Shown here piece by piece: positions 1 through 5,007 of a DNA stretch of 5,007 nucleotides. Origin of the DNA: an uncultured Eubacteriales bacterium (GTDB taxonomy: Bacteria > Bacillota > Clostridia > Oscillospirales > Acutalibacteraceae). The DNA lies in assembly GCA_902462035.1 (NCBI GenBank), contig CABQAC010000161.1, positions 1-5,007 on the forward strand, given 5' to 3'. The notes beneath the pieces were generated by a model. It was not told the origin of the DNA. It was given only the letters and a program-made list of their open reading frames with translations, and searched no databases. Position 1 is the stretch's first letter; each line of letters begins with the position of its first letter. The translations under genes and the position numbers were made by a program.

Positions 1-1189
1 CGAGTTTCTGGTGCTGCTGAAGGATATTCCTTCGGCAGAGGCAGCCGAAAGCAAGGCGCGGCAGCTGATCGAGATGTTTCACGGTCTGCTCTGCGAGGAA
101 AAAGAGGGCTGTACGGTTTCCTGTAGCGTGGGAATTTCTATCGCCGGCCGGGGGATGGACTTTTCCGCCTTGTACCACAACGCAGATTTGGCGTTGTACA
201 AGGCCAAGCGCGAGGGTAAGGACCGCAGCATGATATTTGCGCAGAGCCTGACCGATTCCGAAGTGTTCGGCGAAGAAATATACCGTTCCGTCGGTACGGA
301 AATCGATTCGGACCACGCGGCCAAGGGTTTTAGCGGCCAACTGGTGGAATATGTGTTCCATGTGCTTTACCGTACCGAAAACGTGGATTTTGCGGTGGAT
401 ATGCTGCTGGAAATTGTGGGTAAGCAGTTCGATGTCAGCCGCGCTTATATTTTTGAAAATTCGGAAGACGGCAATTATCTGATTAATACATTTGAATGGT
501 GCAACCAGGGCATCAAGCCGGAAAAGGATACCCTGCAGCATGTCAGGATGGCCGATTTAGGGCATTACTACGACAATTTTAATGAGAACGACATCTTCTA
601 CTGCCGGGATGTGTCCCTTTTGCCTCCTGCTCAGGCGGCGATTTTAGAACGCCAGGGCATCCAATCGCTTCTACAGTGCGCCATCCGTGACCAATGGGGC
701 GTCAAGGGCTTTGTTGGGTTCGACGAGTGCAACGAACGGCGTTATTGGACTCAGGAACAAATCGAAGTGCTGACCCTCATCGCCCAAATCCTGAGCACCT
801 TTCTGCTGAAAAACCGTGCCCAGGCCGAGGTAGAGCGCTCTGCGGAACGGATGCGGATGATGCTGGACAGTCAAAACTCCTGGATTTACGCTATCGAATG
901 CAGAACTTTCGACCTGCTTTACATCAACCGGAAGACCCTGGACTTTGTCCCGGGCGTCATGCCCGGTATGAAGTGTTATCAGGCTTTCTTTAAGCGGAAC
1001 GCGATTTGCGGCAATTGCCCGGCAAAAAAAATGATGGATACCGGCAAGTCGTGTTCGGAGGAAGTGTATAATCCCCATCTTGGGGTGTGGACAGATACGC
1101 AGGCCGCGCCCATCCGCTGGGACGGCAGGGATTCCTGCTTGCTGACCTGCCACGATATTACCCGATATAAAGAAGAACGGACGGAATAA
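1..1189 (+). CDS. GGDEF-GAF-PAS signalling protein, 3' part (5' end outside window)
   Basis: The frame is open from the left edge (first full codon at 2) to TAA at 1187-1189, giving 395 visible residues. The first two, Glu-Phe followed by LVLL, are the end of a GGDEF signature, so the true start lies upstream and the GTG at 11 is not it. Residues 1-80 are the second half of a GGDEF (diguanylate cyclase-type) domain, with the typical SCSVGIS strand and ADLALYKAKREGKDR helix. Residues about 124-268 resemble a GAF sensor domain (FDVSRAYIF, NTFEWC). Residues about 280-388 resemble a PAS domain ending in HDITRYKEE, with C325-X10-C336-X2-C339-Pro. The protein ends seven residues after the PAS DIT motif, with no output domain after it. 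Family knowledge suggests cyclic-di-GMP synthesis or sensing in the cytoplasm or at the membrane. Activity cannot be judged because the GGD residues and inhibitory site are off-window. The domain boundaries are estimates. Confidence 0.9.
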   Translation, partial: EFLVLLKDIPSAEAAESKARQLIEMFHGLLCEEKEGCTVSCSVGISIAGRGMDFSALYHNADLALYKAKREGKDRSMIFAQSLTDSEVFGEEIYRSVGTEIDSDHAAKGFSGQLVEYVFHVLYRTENVDFAVDMLLEIVGKQFDVSRAYIFENSEDGNYLINTFEWCNQGIKPEKDTLQHVRMADLGHYYDNFNENDIFYCRDVSLLPPAQAAILERQGIQSLLQCAIRDQWGVKGFVGFDECNERRYWTQEQIEVLTLIAQILSTFLLKNRAQAEVERSAERMRMMLDSQNSWIYAIECRTFDLLYINRKTLDFVPGVMPGMKCYQAFFKRNAICGNCPAKKMMDTGKSCSEEVYNPHLGVWTDTQAAPIRWDGRDSCLLTCHDITRYKEERTE

Positions 1190-1192
1190 AAA

Positions 1193-1219
1193 AAGAGGAA
1201 CCGATTTTCGGTTCCTCTT
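1193..1219. terminator. bidirectional rho-independent terminator between convergent genes
   Basis: A perfect 12-bp stem, AAGAGGAACCGA (1193-1204) with TCGGTTCCTCTT (1208-1219), closes a TTT loop. On the - strand it is followed by a T tract (the complement of A1188-A1192), so it is a strong terminator for serS, whose stop is 11 nt away. On the + strand it is followed by CTTCTTTA, weaker but T-rich, and it starts 3 nt after the stop of the GGDEF gene. It therefore probably serves both genes. Confidence 0.9.
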
Positions 1220-1230
1220 CTTCTTTATGG

Positions 1231-2508
1231 TCAGCGGATGGCGTCCAAACCGCCCATATAGGGGCGAAGCGCTTCGGGAATCCGCACGGAGCCGTCCTGC
1301 TGCAGGTTGTTTTCCAAAAAAGCGATCAGCATCCGCGGCGGCGCGACTACCGTATTGTTCAGCGTATGGGCAAAATATTTGCCGTTTTTCCCGTTTACAC
1401 GGATTTTCAGCCTGCGCGCTTGGGCATCTCCCAAATCGGAACAGCTGCCCACCTCGAAATATTTTTGCTGGCGTGGAGACCAGGCCTCCACATCGATGGA
1501 TTTGACCTTCAGGTCAGCCAAATCGCCGGAACAGCACTCCAAGGTGCGAACCGGAATATCCAGCGAACGGAATAAATCCACCGTGTTCTGCCACAGCCGG
1601 TCAAACCAGGCCATGCTGTCCTCGGGTTCGCAGACGACGATCATTTCCTGCTTTTCGAACTGGTGGATGCGGTAAACGCCGCGTTCTTCCAGCCCGTGAG
1701 CGCCTTTTTCCTTGCGGAAGCAGGGGGAATAGCTGGTCAGGGTTTGCGGAAGGCTTTCCTGCGGCAGGATGGTATCGATAAACTTACCGATCATCGAATG
1801 CTCGCTGGTGCCGATCAGGTATAAATCCTCGCCCTCGATTTTGTACATCATGGCGTCCATTTCGGCAAAACTCATAACCCCGGTCACAACGTCGCTGCGA
1901 ATCATAAACGGCGGCACGCAATAGGTAAAGCCGCGGCCGATCATGAAATCCCTGGCGTAGGAGATCACCGCCGAATGCAGCCTTGCGATATCCCCCATCA
2001 GGTAGTAAAACCCGTTACCCGCCACCTTGCGCGCGCTGTCCAGGTCGATGCCCCGAAAGCGCTCCATGATATCGGTGTGATAGGGGATCTCAAAATCAGG
2101 TACCAGCGGCTCGCCGTACCGTTTGATTTCCACATTTTCGCTGTCGTCCTTGCCGATGGGAACGCTGGGGTCGATGATATTGGGGATCACCAGCATGATC
2201 TCCCGAATCTTCTTTTGCAGGCTGCTTTCCATTTCCTCCAGTTCAGCCAATCTGCCGGATTGGGCGTTGACCTGCGCTTTGCAGCGCTCCGCCTCCTCCT
2301 TTTGCCCTTTGGCCATCAAACCGCCAATTTGTTTGGAAATGCGGTTGCGCTGCCCGCGCAGCGTGTCGGCTTCCTGCTTGACCCTGCGGCTTTCGGCATC
2401 CAGGGCCAACACCTCGTCCACCAGCGGCAGCTTTTGGTCCTGAAATTTGTTCCGGATGTTTTGCTTGACCAGATCGGGGTTTTCCCGAATCAACTTTAAG
2501 TCCAGCAT
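1231..2508 (-). CDS. serS: seryl-tRNA synthetase (serine--tRNA ligase), class II
   Basis: The enzyme charges tRNA-Ser with serine using ATP, in the cytoplasm. The start is ATG at 2508, preceded by AAGGAGG (2515-2521) with 6-nt spacing. The open frame continues to 2820, but that extension is T-box leader and is rejected. Length is 425 aa, normal for SerRS. Residues 1-about 110 form the tRNA-binding N-terminal domain (MLDLKLIRENPDLV start, then a charged coiled-coil arm about 30-105). The class II core follows: TSE serine-site motif at 234-236, motif 2 around CFRKE (R265, E267) through HQFEK (282-286), and motif 3 around PPRMLIAFLEN (R392, E399). It ends in RPYMGG, as SerRS proteins usually do. 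The core is atypical for a bacterial enzyme: TSEH, RGVYRIHQFEK, SIDVEAWSPRQ and HTLNNTVVAPPR recall archaeal/eukaryotic SerRS more than the bacterial NGSGLAVGRT pattern. All expected key residues are present, so it should be active. Regulation is by the T-box leader directly upstream. Confidence 0.97.
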   Translation of the reverse strand: MLDLKLIRENPDLVKQNIRNKFQDQKLPLVDEVLALDAESRRVKQEADTLRGQRNRISKQIGGLMAKGQKEEAERCKAQVNAQSGRLAELEEMESSLQKKIREIMLVIPNIIDPSVPIGKDDSENVEIKRYGEPLVPDFEIPYHTDIMERFRGIDLDSARKVAGNGFYYLMGDIARLHSAVISYARDFMIGRGFTYCVPPFMIRSDVVTGVMSFAEMDAMMYKIEGEDLYLIGTSEHSMIGKFIDTILPQESLPQTLTSYSPCFRKEKGAHGLEERGVYRIHQFEKQEMIVVCEPEDSMAWFDRLWQNTVDLFRSLDIPVRTLECCSGDLADLKVKSIDVEAWSPRQQKYFEVGSCSDLGDAQARRLKIRVNGKNGKYFAHTLNNTVVAPPRMLIAFLENNLQQDGSVRIPEALRPYMGGLDAIR

Positions 2509-2514
2509 TTTGTC

Positions 2515-2521
2515 CCTCCTT
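2515..2521 (-). promoter_or_regulatory. ribosome binding site of serS
   Basis: AAGGAGG on the - strand, 6 nt before ATG at 2508. It lies just after the T tract of the leader terminator. It fixes the serS start against the longer open frame that runs into the leader. Confidence 0.92.
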
Positions 2522-2529
2522 CGTAAAAT

Positions 2530-2572
2530 AAAAAAAGAAACCTTTCGACCCATACCATGGGACGGAAGGTTT
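2530..2572 (-). terminator. regulated intrinsic terminator of the serS T-box
   Basis: On the - strand, the 16-nt arm 2572-2557 pairs with 2553-2538 at 14 of 16 positions, closing a GGT loop. It starts AAACCTT/AAGGTTT at the base and ends CCCAT/ATGGG at the top. It is followed by C and then seven T (2536-2530). The 5' arm contains the CCGTCCC needed for the antiterminator. It probably also stops transcripts reading through from tetR. Confidence 0.93.
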
Positions 2573-2586
2573 CCGCGTTGCCACCC
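2559..2586 (-). promoter_or_regulatory. T-box antiterminator element of the serS leader
   Basis: The alternative fold pairs GGG (2586-2584) with CCC (2561-2559) and GCGG (2576-2573) with CCGT (2565-2562). This leaves the seven-base bulge TGGCAAC (2583-2577), whose first four bases bind the free 3' end of uncharged tRNA. It uses the same bases as the 5' arm of the terminator, so the two folds exclude each other, as in known T-boxes. The bulge is TGGCAAC rather than the most usual TGGNACC. Confidence 0.85.
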
Positions 2587-2753
2587 AAATTGCCGCCCTG
2601 TGGGAACGGCCGCTCGACAGTGCGTTAAAGGGCACCACCCTTCCGGCTCCTCGCCGGCAGCTCCAAAAGCGGATAAGCCCGTTCCTTTGCCGGCTTGCAC
2701 CAACCGCCGGTTCTCTGAAAAAGGGGATGGACGGATTCTTTCTTCAGCGCTGC

Positions 2754-2858
2754 AGAATGATTCGATTGTTTGGAGGACGAAGATTCCAACGGCATGGCGC
2801 GCCCGCCCGTACGGCGGCAACCCATTGCCATAAAAATAGCTTGCGGCTGTTTTGACAT
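2754..2858 (-). other. upstream untranslated leader of serS, between promoter and T-box
   Basis: About 100 nt of probable transcript lie before T-box Stem I. They hold a small hairpin GGCAA-TGGG-TTGCC and a GC-rich near-palindrome around CCGTACGG, neither followed by a T run, so I see no terminator for tetR here. A serine-codon-rich open stretch (ATG at 2795) has no ribosome binding site and is not called as a gene. The role of this stretch is unknown. Confidence 0.45.
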
Positions 2859-2887
2859 ATTATACATCAACGTTTGCCAGGATGCAA
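2859..2887 (-). promoter_or_regulatory. probable sigma-A promoter of serS, overlapping the tetR 3' end
   Basis: On the - strand, -35 TTGCAT (2887-2882) and -10 TATAAT (2864-2859) are separated by exactly 17 nt. The -10 is a perfect consensus; the -35 matches at its TTG. Transcription should begin near 2852. The -35 box lies inside the last codons of tetR (stop at 2869-2867), and the -10 begins 2 nt past that stop. No better promoter was seen closer to the T-box. Confidence 0.7.
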
Positions 2888-3472
2888 GGGGGTGGGCTGT
2901 TTCAGCACTTCCAAGCCGCTCAGGACAATCCGCTCCGCCAGGCGCGCCAAGTCCTCCGGCGGTTCCCGCCGGCCGTTTTCCGACCAATGGGACAAAAGGC
3001 TTAAGCTGCCGGCGGCAAAAAAAGCGTACAGTTGTTCCATTTGGTACCGGTCCGCCCAGGGATAGTGGCTGGTCCATTCGGCCAGGCATACCTCTTTGCC
3101 GTAGTTGACCACCTGGGTCACAAAGGCAAAGTCGGTACCGCGGGTCAGCAGAATCATACACATATCCGCGTATGCGGTCAGGCACCGGAAAACCTCGACA
3201 AAAACCGTGGCGTCTTCCCGTACGAAAAATTGGGACAGGTTGTTTTCCAGCGCGACGCGGATTTCCGTATACAATTCCTGCTCTACCTGATGGAACAAAT
3301 CGTCAATATCCTGATAATGGCTGTAAAAGGTCCCGCGGTTTATTTCTGCTTTGATGCATAATTCCTTAACTGTAATTTGGTGCAATTCCTGATTCCGCAG
3401 CAATTCCATCAGCGCATTGCGCAAGTTCTTTTTGGTGGTGCGGATGCGCCGGTCAATTTTTAAATTTTCCAT
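2867..3472 (-). CDS. TetR/AcrR-family transcriptional repressor
   Basis: A 201-residue protein of the usual TetR length. The N-terminal DNA-binding part is clear: RTTKKNLRNALMELL (residues 11-25) as helix 1, then the helix-turn-helix ITVKELCIKAEINRGTFYSHY (about 33-53), followed by the typical linker QDIDDLFHQVEQEL. Residues about 75-190 are a helical ligand-binding/dimerisation region resembling the short C-terminal type common in Firmicutes TetR proteins; the ligand cannot be read from it. The start chosen is ATG at 3472, because the GGGGG upstream is then 6 nt away. The ATG at 3478 (two residues longer) directly abuts GGGGG, too close for a ribosome binding site. It is divergent from the MMPL transporter gene with a 151-bp gap, the usual arrangement for a repressor of an efflux pump and often of itself. 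No terminator follows it. Confidence 0.92.
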   Translation of the reverse strand: MENLKIDRRIRTTKKNLRNALMELLRNQELHQITVKELCIKAEINRGTFYSHYQDIDDLFHQVEQELYTEIRVALENNLSQFFVREDATVFVEVFRCLTAYADMCMILLTRGTDFAFVTQVVNYGKEVCLAEWTSHYPWADRYQMEQLYAFFAAGSLSLLSHWSENGRREPPEDLARLAERIVLSGLEVLKQPTPLHPGKR

Positions 3473-3508
3473 GAACATCCCCCGATTCTGAACAAGATTA
3501 CCCCGTAC

Positions 3509-3524
3509 TGTCGGTTAACCTACA
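3509..3524. promoter_or_regulatory. inverted repeat, candidate TetR operator near the tetR start
   Basis: TGTCGGTTAACCTACA is a 16-bp inverted repeat with one mismatched pair; its core GGTTAACC is a perfect palindrome. It lies 37 bp upstream of the tetR start and 20 bp before the transporter -35 box, where a repressor could control tetR or both genes. Size and position suit a TetR dimer site. This is inferred from symmetry only. Confidence 0.45.
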
Positions 3525-3544
3525 TTTTGCCGCCTTGGTGTTCC

Positions 3545-3573
3545 TTGCAACGAAACGCCCTCCTAATTATAAT
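3545..3573 (+). promoter_or_regulatory. sigma-A promoter of the MMPL transporter gene
   Basis: -35 TTGCAA (3545-3550) and perfect -10 TATAAT (3568-3573) are spaced by 17 nt. The start should be near 3580, giving a leader of about 45 nt that contains the inverted repeat at 3592-3604. Confidence 0.8.
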
Positions 3574-3591
3574 GAAAACAGAAGAAATAAT

Positions 3592-3604
3592 CAACACAGT
3601 GTTG
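3592..3604. promoter_or_regulatory. inverted repeat, candidate TetR operator downstream of the transporter promoter
   Basis: CAACAC-A-GTGTTG is a perfect 6+1+6 palindrome with partly symmetric A/T flanks (AATAAT on the left, TTTTTT on the right). It lies roughly 12-25 bp past the predicted start and before the ribosome binding site, a position where a bound repressor would block the polymerase. An ACA-N-TGT-type core is common among TetR operators. It is followed by six T, but the RNA stem would be only about 5 bp, so a terminator is less likely than an operator. Confidence 0.6.
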
Positions 3605-3610
3605 TTTTTT

Positions 3611-3616
3611 AGGGGG
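3611..3616 (+). promoter_or_regulatory. ribosome binding site of the MMPL transporter gene
   Basis: AGGGGG, 7 nt before ATG at 3624. It supports this start. Confidence 0.8.
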
Positions 3617-3623
3617 CGATAAT

Positions 3624-5007
3624 ATGCAGCGGGTAGCGGGATGGCTGCTGAGGCACAAAAAGACAGTAGTCGCCGTGTTTGCGGTGGCGGTGGCGGTTTG
3701 CGCGGTTTTATCGCTGGGTGTAAAAGTGAATTATAATTTGGTGGATTATTTGCCGGAGGACGCGCCCTCTACCCAGGCGCTGCAGACCATGCTGCAGGAA
3801 TTTGACCAGCCGGCGCCCAACACCAGGGCCTATGTGCCGAAAGTGACGGTGGCCCAGGCGCTGTCGTATAAAGAAGAACTGGCTGCCATCGACGGTGTGG
3901 CCGGCGTGATGTGGCTGGACGACGTCGCCGATGTCAAGCAGCCGCTGGAAACGCTGTCCCCCGCGGTGGTGGAAGCCTATTACAAGGACGGCGGGGCGCT
4001 GTTCAGCCTGACGGTGGACGAAGACGACGCGGTCCGGGTCATCCACGCCGTGCGGCAGGTGGTGGGAGAGGAGGGCGCGGTATCCGGCGAAGCGGTGAAC
4101 CTGGCAAACGCCCAGGAAACGACCTTTTCCAGCATGGGCAAAATTATGCTGATCCTCATCCCGATCGTACTGGTTATTTTGCTGCTGACCACGACCTCCT
4201 GGCTGGAACCGGTGCTGTTTGTATGCGCCATCGGTATCTCGATTTTGCTCAATATGGGCACCAACATCATCTTCGGCGAGATTTCCTTTATTACCTCCAG
4301 CGTCAGCCCCATTTTGCAGCTTGCCGTTTCCATGGATTACGCCATCTTCCTGCTTAATAGCTTTGCCGAAGCCCGCAAGGAAACGGACGATGTCAACCAG
4401 GCCATGCGAATCGCGATGAAGCGCTCCTTCTCCGCTGTGCTGGCCAGCGGGCTGACGACGGTGCTGGGCTTTTTGGCGCTGGTGGTCATGCGGTTCCGCA
4501 TCGGTTCCGATTTGGGCATCGTGCTGGCCAAGGGAATATTCTTCAGCCTGCTGTCGGTGATGGTATTCCTGCCCGCGCTGGCGGTTTGCTGCTATAAGCT
4601 GTTGGACAAAACCCGCCACCGCTCCTTTTTGCCATCGTTCCAAAAGTTCGGCCGGGGGGTATGGCGGCTGCGGGTTCCCTGTTTGCTGCTGGCGCTGGTG
4701 CTTACCGTACCGTGCTTTTTGGCCCAGGGGAAAAACAGCTTTTTCTACGGTTCCTCCGCATCCGAAATGGAGTCCCGGGCGGGTGAGGATACCCGTTTTA
4801 TCGAAGAAAAATTCGGGAAATCGGTTCAGATGGTCATCCTGGTACCCAGGGGGGAAACGGGACGGGAATCGCTTTTGTGCGACAGTCTTGATAAAATTCC
4901 GCAGGTCAAGTCGGTGATGTCCTATGTTTCCACCGTCGGCGCAGCGATCCCGCCGCAATTTTTGCCGGATAGCGTTGCGAGCCAATTTTTATCCCCGAAT
5001 TACAGCC
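3624..5007 (+). CDS. MMPL/RND-family membrane transporter, 5' part (3' end outside window)
   Basis: The frame is open from ATG 3624 to the right edge, 461 codons with no stop, so the gene is truncated by the window. The layout fits one and a bit halves of an MMPL-type RND protein. TM1 is at about 13-33, after a positive N-terminus. An external loop spans about 34-170 (starting VNYNLVDYLPEDAPS). A block of helices follows at about 173-190, 193-212, 226-246, 272-290 and 297-324; TM7 is at about 350-367, and the second external loop begins after it. SMDYAIFLLNSF (236-247) carries the Asp238-Tyr239 pair that, in family members such as MmpL3, belongs to the proton relay; the second pair would be off-window. 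Such proteins use proton flow to export lipids, peptides or toxic hydrophobic compounds; the substrate here is unknown. The divergent TetR gene, promoter and palindrome point to inducible efflux. Full members of this group are usually around 700 aa or more. Confidence 0.92.
   Translation, partial: MQRVAGWLLRHKKTVVAVFAVAVAVCAVLSLGVKVNYNLVDYLPEDAPSTQALQTMLQEFDQPAPNTRAYVPKVTVAQALSYKEELAAIDGVAGVMWLDDVADVKQPLETLSPAVVEAYYKDGGALFSLTVDEDDAVRVIHAVRQVVGEEGAVSGEAVNLANAQETTFSSMGKIMLILIPIVLVILLLTTTSWLEPVLFVCAIGISILLNMGTNIIFGEISFITSSVSPILQLAVSMDYAIFLLNSFAEARKETDDVNQAMRIAMKRSFSAVLASGLTTVLGFLALVVMRFRIGSDLGIVLAKGIFFSLLSVMVFLPALAVCCYKLLDKTRHRSFLPSFQKFGRGVWRLRVPCLLLALVLTVPCFLAQGKNSFFYGSSASEMESRAGEDTRFIEEKFGKSVQMVILVPRGETGRESLLCDSLDKIPQVKSVMSYVSTVGAAIPPQFLPDSVASQFLSPNYS

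Larger units (their letters stand above)
2525..2753 (-). promoter_or_regulatory. T-box riboswitch (tRNA-Ser sensing) of serS
   Basis: A T-box leader binds uncharged tRNA and switches a terminator to an antiterminator. Hand-folding on the - strand shows the following. Stem I base is GCAGC (2753-2749) with GCTGC (2661-2657), then CTGAA with a wobble-rich partner at 2663-2667. The upper helix is CCGT (2734-2731) with ACGG (2682-2679). The distal part has AGAGA (2716-2712) and hairpin CCGGC/GCCGG (2710-2706/2694-2690) with GGTTGGTGCAA in the loop, as in classical Stem I. The specifier loop on the 3' side contains TCC (2673-2671), a serine codon, followed by the expected purine (G2670). Stem III is GCCG-TT-CCC/GGG-CGGC (2610-2592). 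The T-box core GGGTGGCAACGCGG is at 2586-2573; its TGGC (2583-2580) pairs with a GCCA tRNA end, matching the G73 discriminator of tRNA-Ser. A Stem II hairpin (2657-2643) and a IIA/B pseudoknot (GTGC 2635-2632 with GCAC 2623-2620) are more tentative. The terminator is listed separately. Confidence 0.93.

Noticed and set aside
671..1153. 160-codon - strand frame under the GAF/PAS region
   Set aside because: It is antisense to a clear signalling protein, with no domain and no start signal.
2509..2820. 104-residue N-terminal extension of serS in the same open frame
   Set aside because: It covers the T-box and its terminator, and MLDLKLIREN at 2508 with AAGGAGG is the standard SerRS start.
2625..3185. 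186-codon - strand frame overlapping tetR and the serS leader
   Set aside because: The upstream half is an out-of-frame shadow of tetR, and no ribosome binding site or domain is present.
3473..3544. Promoter for tetR on the - strand
   Set aside because: No hexamer pair with acceptable spacing was found; candidates such as TAATCT lack a -35 partner.
3592..3610. Attenuator or terminator in the transporter leader (palindrome followed by T6)
   Set aside because: The RNA hairpin would have only about 5 mostly A-T pairs, too weak for a terminator; an operator fits better.
3911..4357. 148-codon + strand frame inside the transporter gene
   Set aside because: It is a Gly/Arg-rich frame-shifted shadow of the MMPL coding sequence, which reads through without interruption.
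3708..4985. 425-codon open frame on the - strand opposite the transporter
   Set aside because: It is rich in His, Gln, Arg and Gly with no recognisable domain, and lies wholly antisense to a clear MMPL protein. The GC-rich codon pattern of the + strand gene explains it.

Overview
The window looks like an ordinary stretch of chromosome from a fairly GC-rich member of the Clostridia (Firmicutes), perhaps an Oscillospirales-type gut or anaerobic lineage. This rests on a T-box leader in front of an aminoacyl-tRNA synthetase gene, strong AGGAGG-type ribosome binding sites, TTGNNN-17-TATAAT promoters, and a GGDEF/GAF/PAS protein of a kind common in that class. The lineage is inferred from these features only; no search was run.

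Layout. (1) Positions 1-1189, + strand: the 3' part of a multidomain signalling protein. The window opens inside the GGDEF signature (only the final Glu-Phe is visible), followed by a GAF and a PAS domain. (2) Positions 1193-1219: a 12-bp hairpin with T-rich flanks on both sides, serving as a shared terminator for two convergent genes. (3) Positions 1231-2508, - strand: serS, seryl-tRNA synthetase, 425 aa. Its catalytic core carries motif variants closer to the archaeal/eukaryotic SerRS style than to the textbook bacterial one. (4) About 2525-2858, - strand: the serS leader, with a promoter that overlaps the end of the upstream gene, about 100 nt of undefined leader, then a T-box riboswitch. 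I could pair Stem I with a UCC serine specifier, Stem III, the antiterminator with a UGGC tRNA-end bulge, and a strong competing terminator. (5) Positions 2867-3472, - strand: a TetR-family repressor. (6) Positions 3473-3623: a divergent regulatory region with a clear promoter for the rightward gene and two different inverted repeats that could be TetR operators. (7) Positions 3624-5007, + strand: the first 461 residues of an MMPL/RND-type membrane transporter, cut by the window end. It has no stop codon inside the window, so it is easily missed by closed-ORF calling, and a 425-codon antisense open frame lies over it.

How the parts work together: the TetR gene and the transporter form a divergent regulator/efflux pair in which the repressor probably controls the pump in response to a ligand. 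serS is a housekeeping gene that probably senses uncharged tRNA-Ser through its T-box. Because tetR has no visible terminator of its own, its transcript probably runs into the serS leader. I did not find a plausible undescribed system. The points most worth a second look are the atypical SerRS type, the tetR/serS transcriptional overlap, and the two unlike inverted repeats in the transporter control region.
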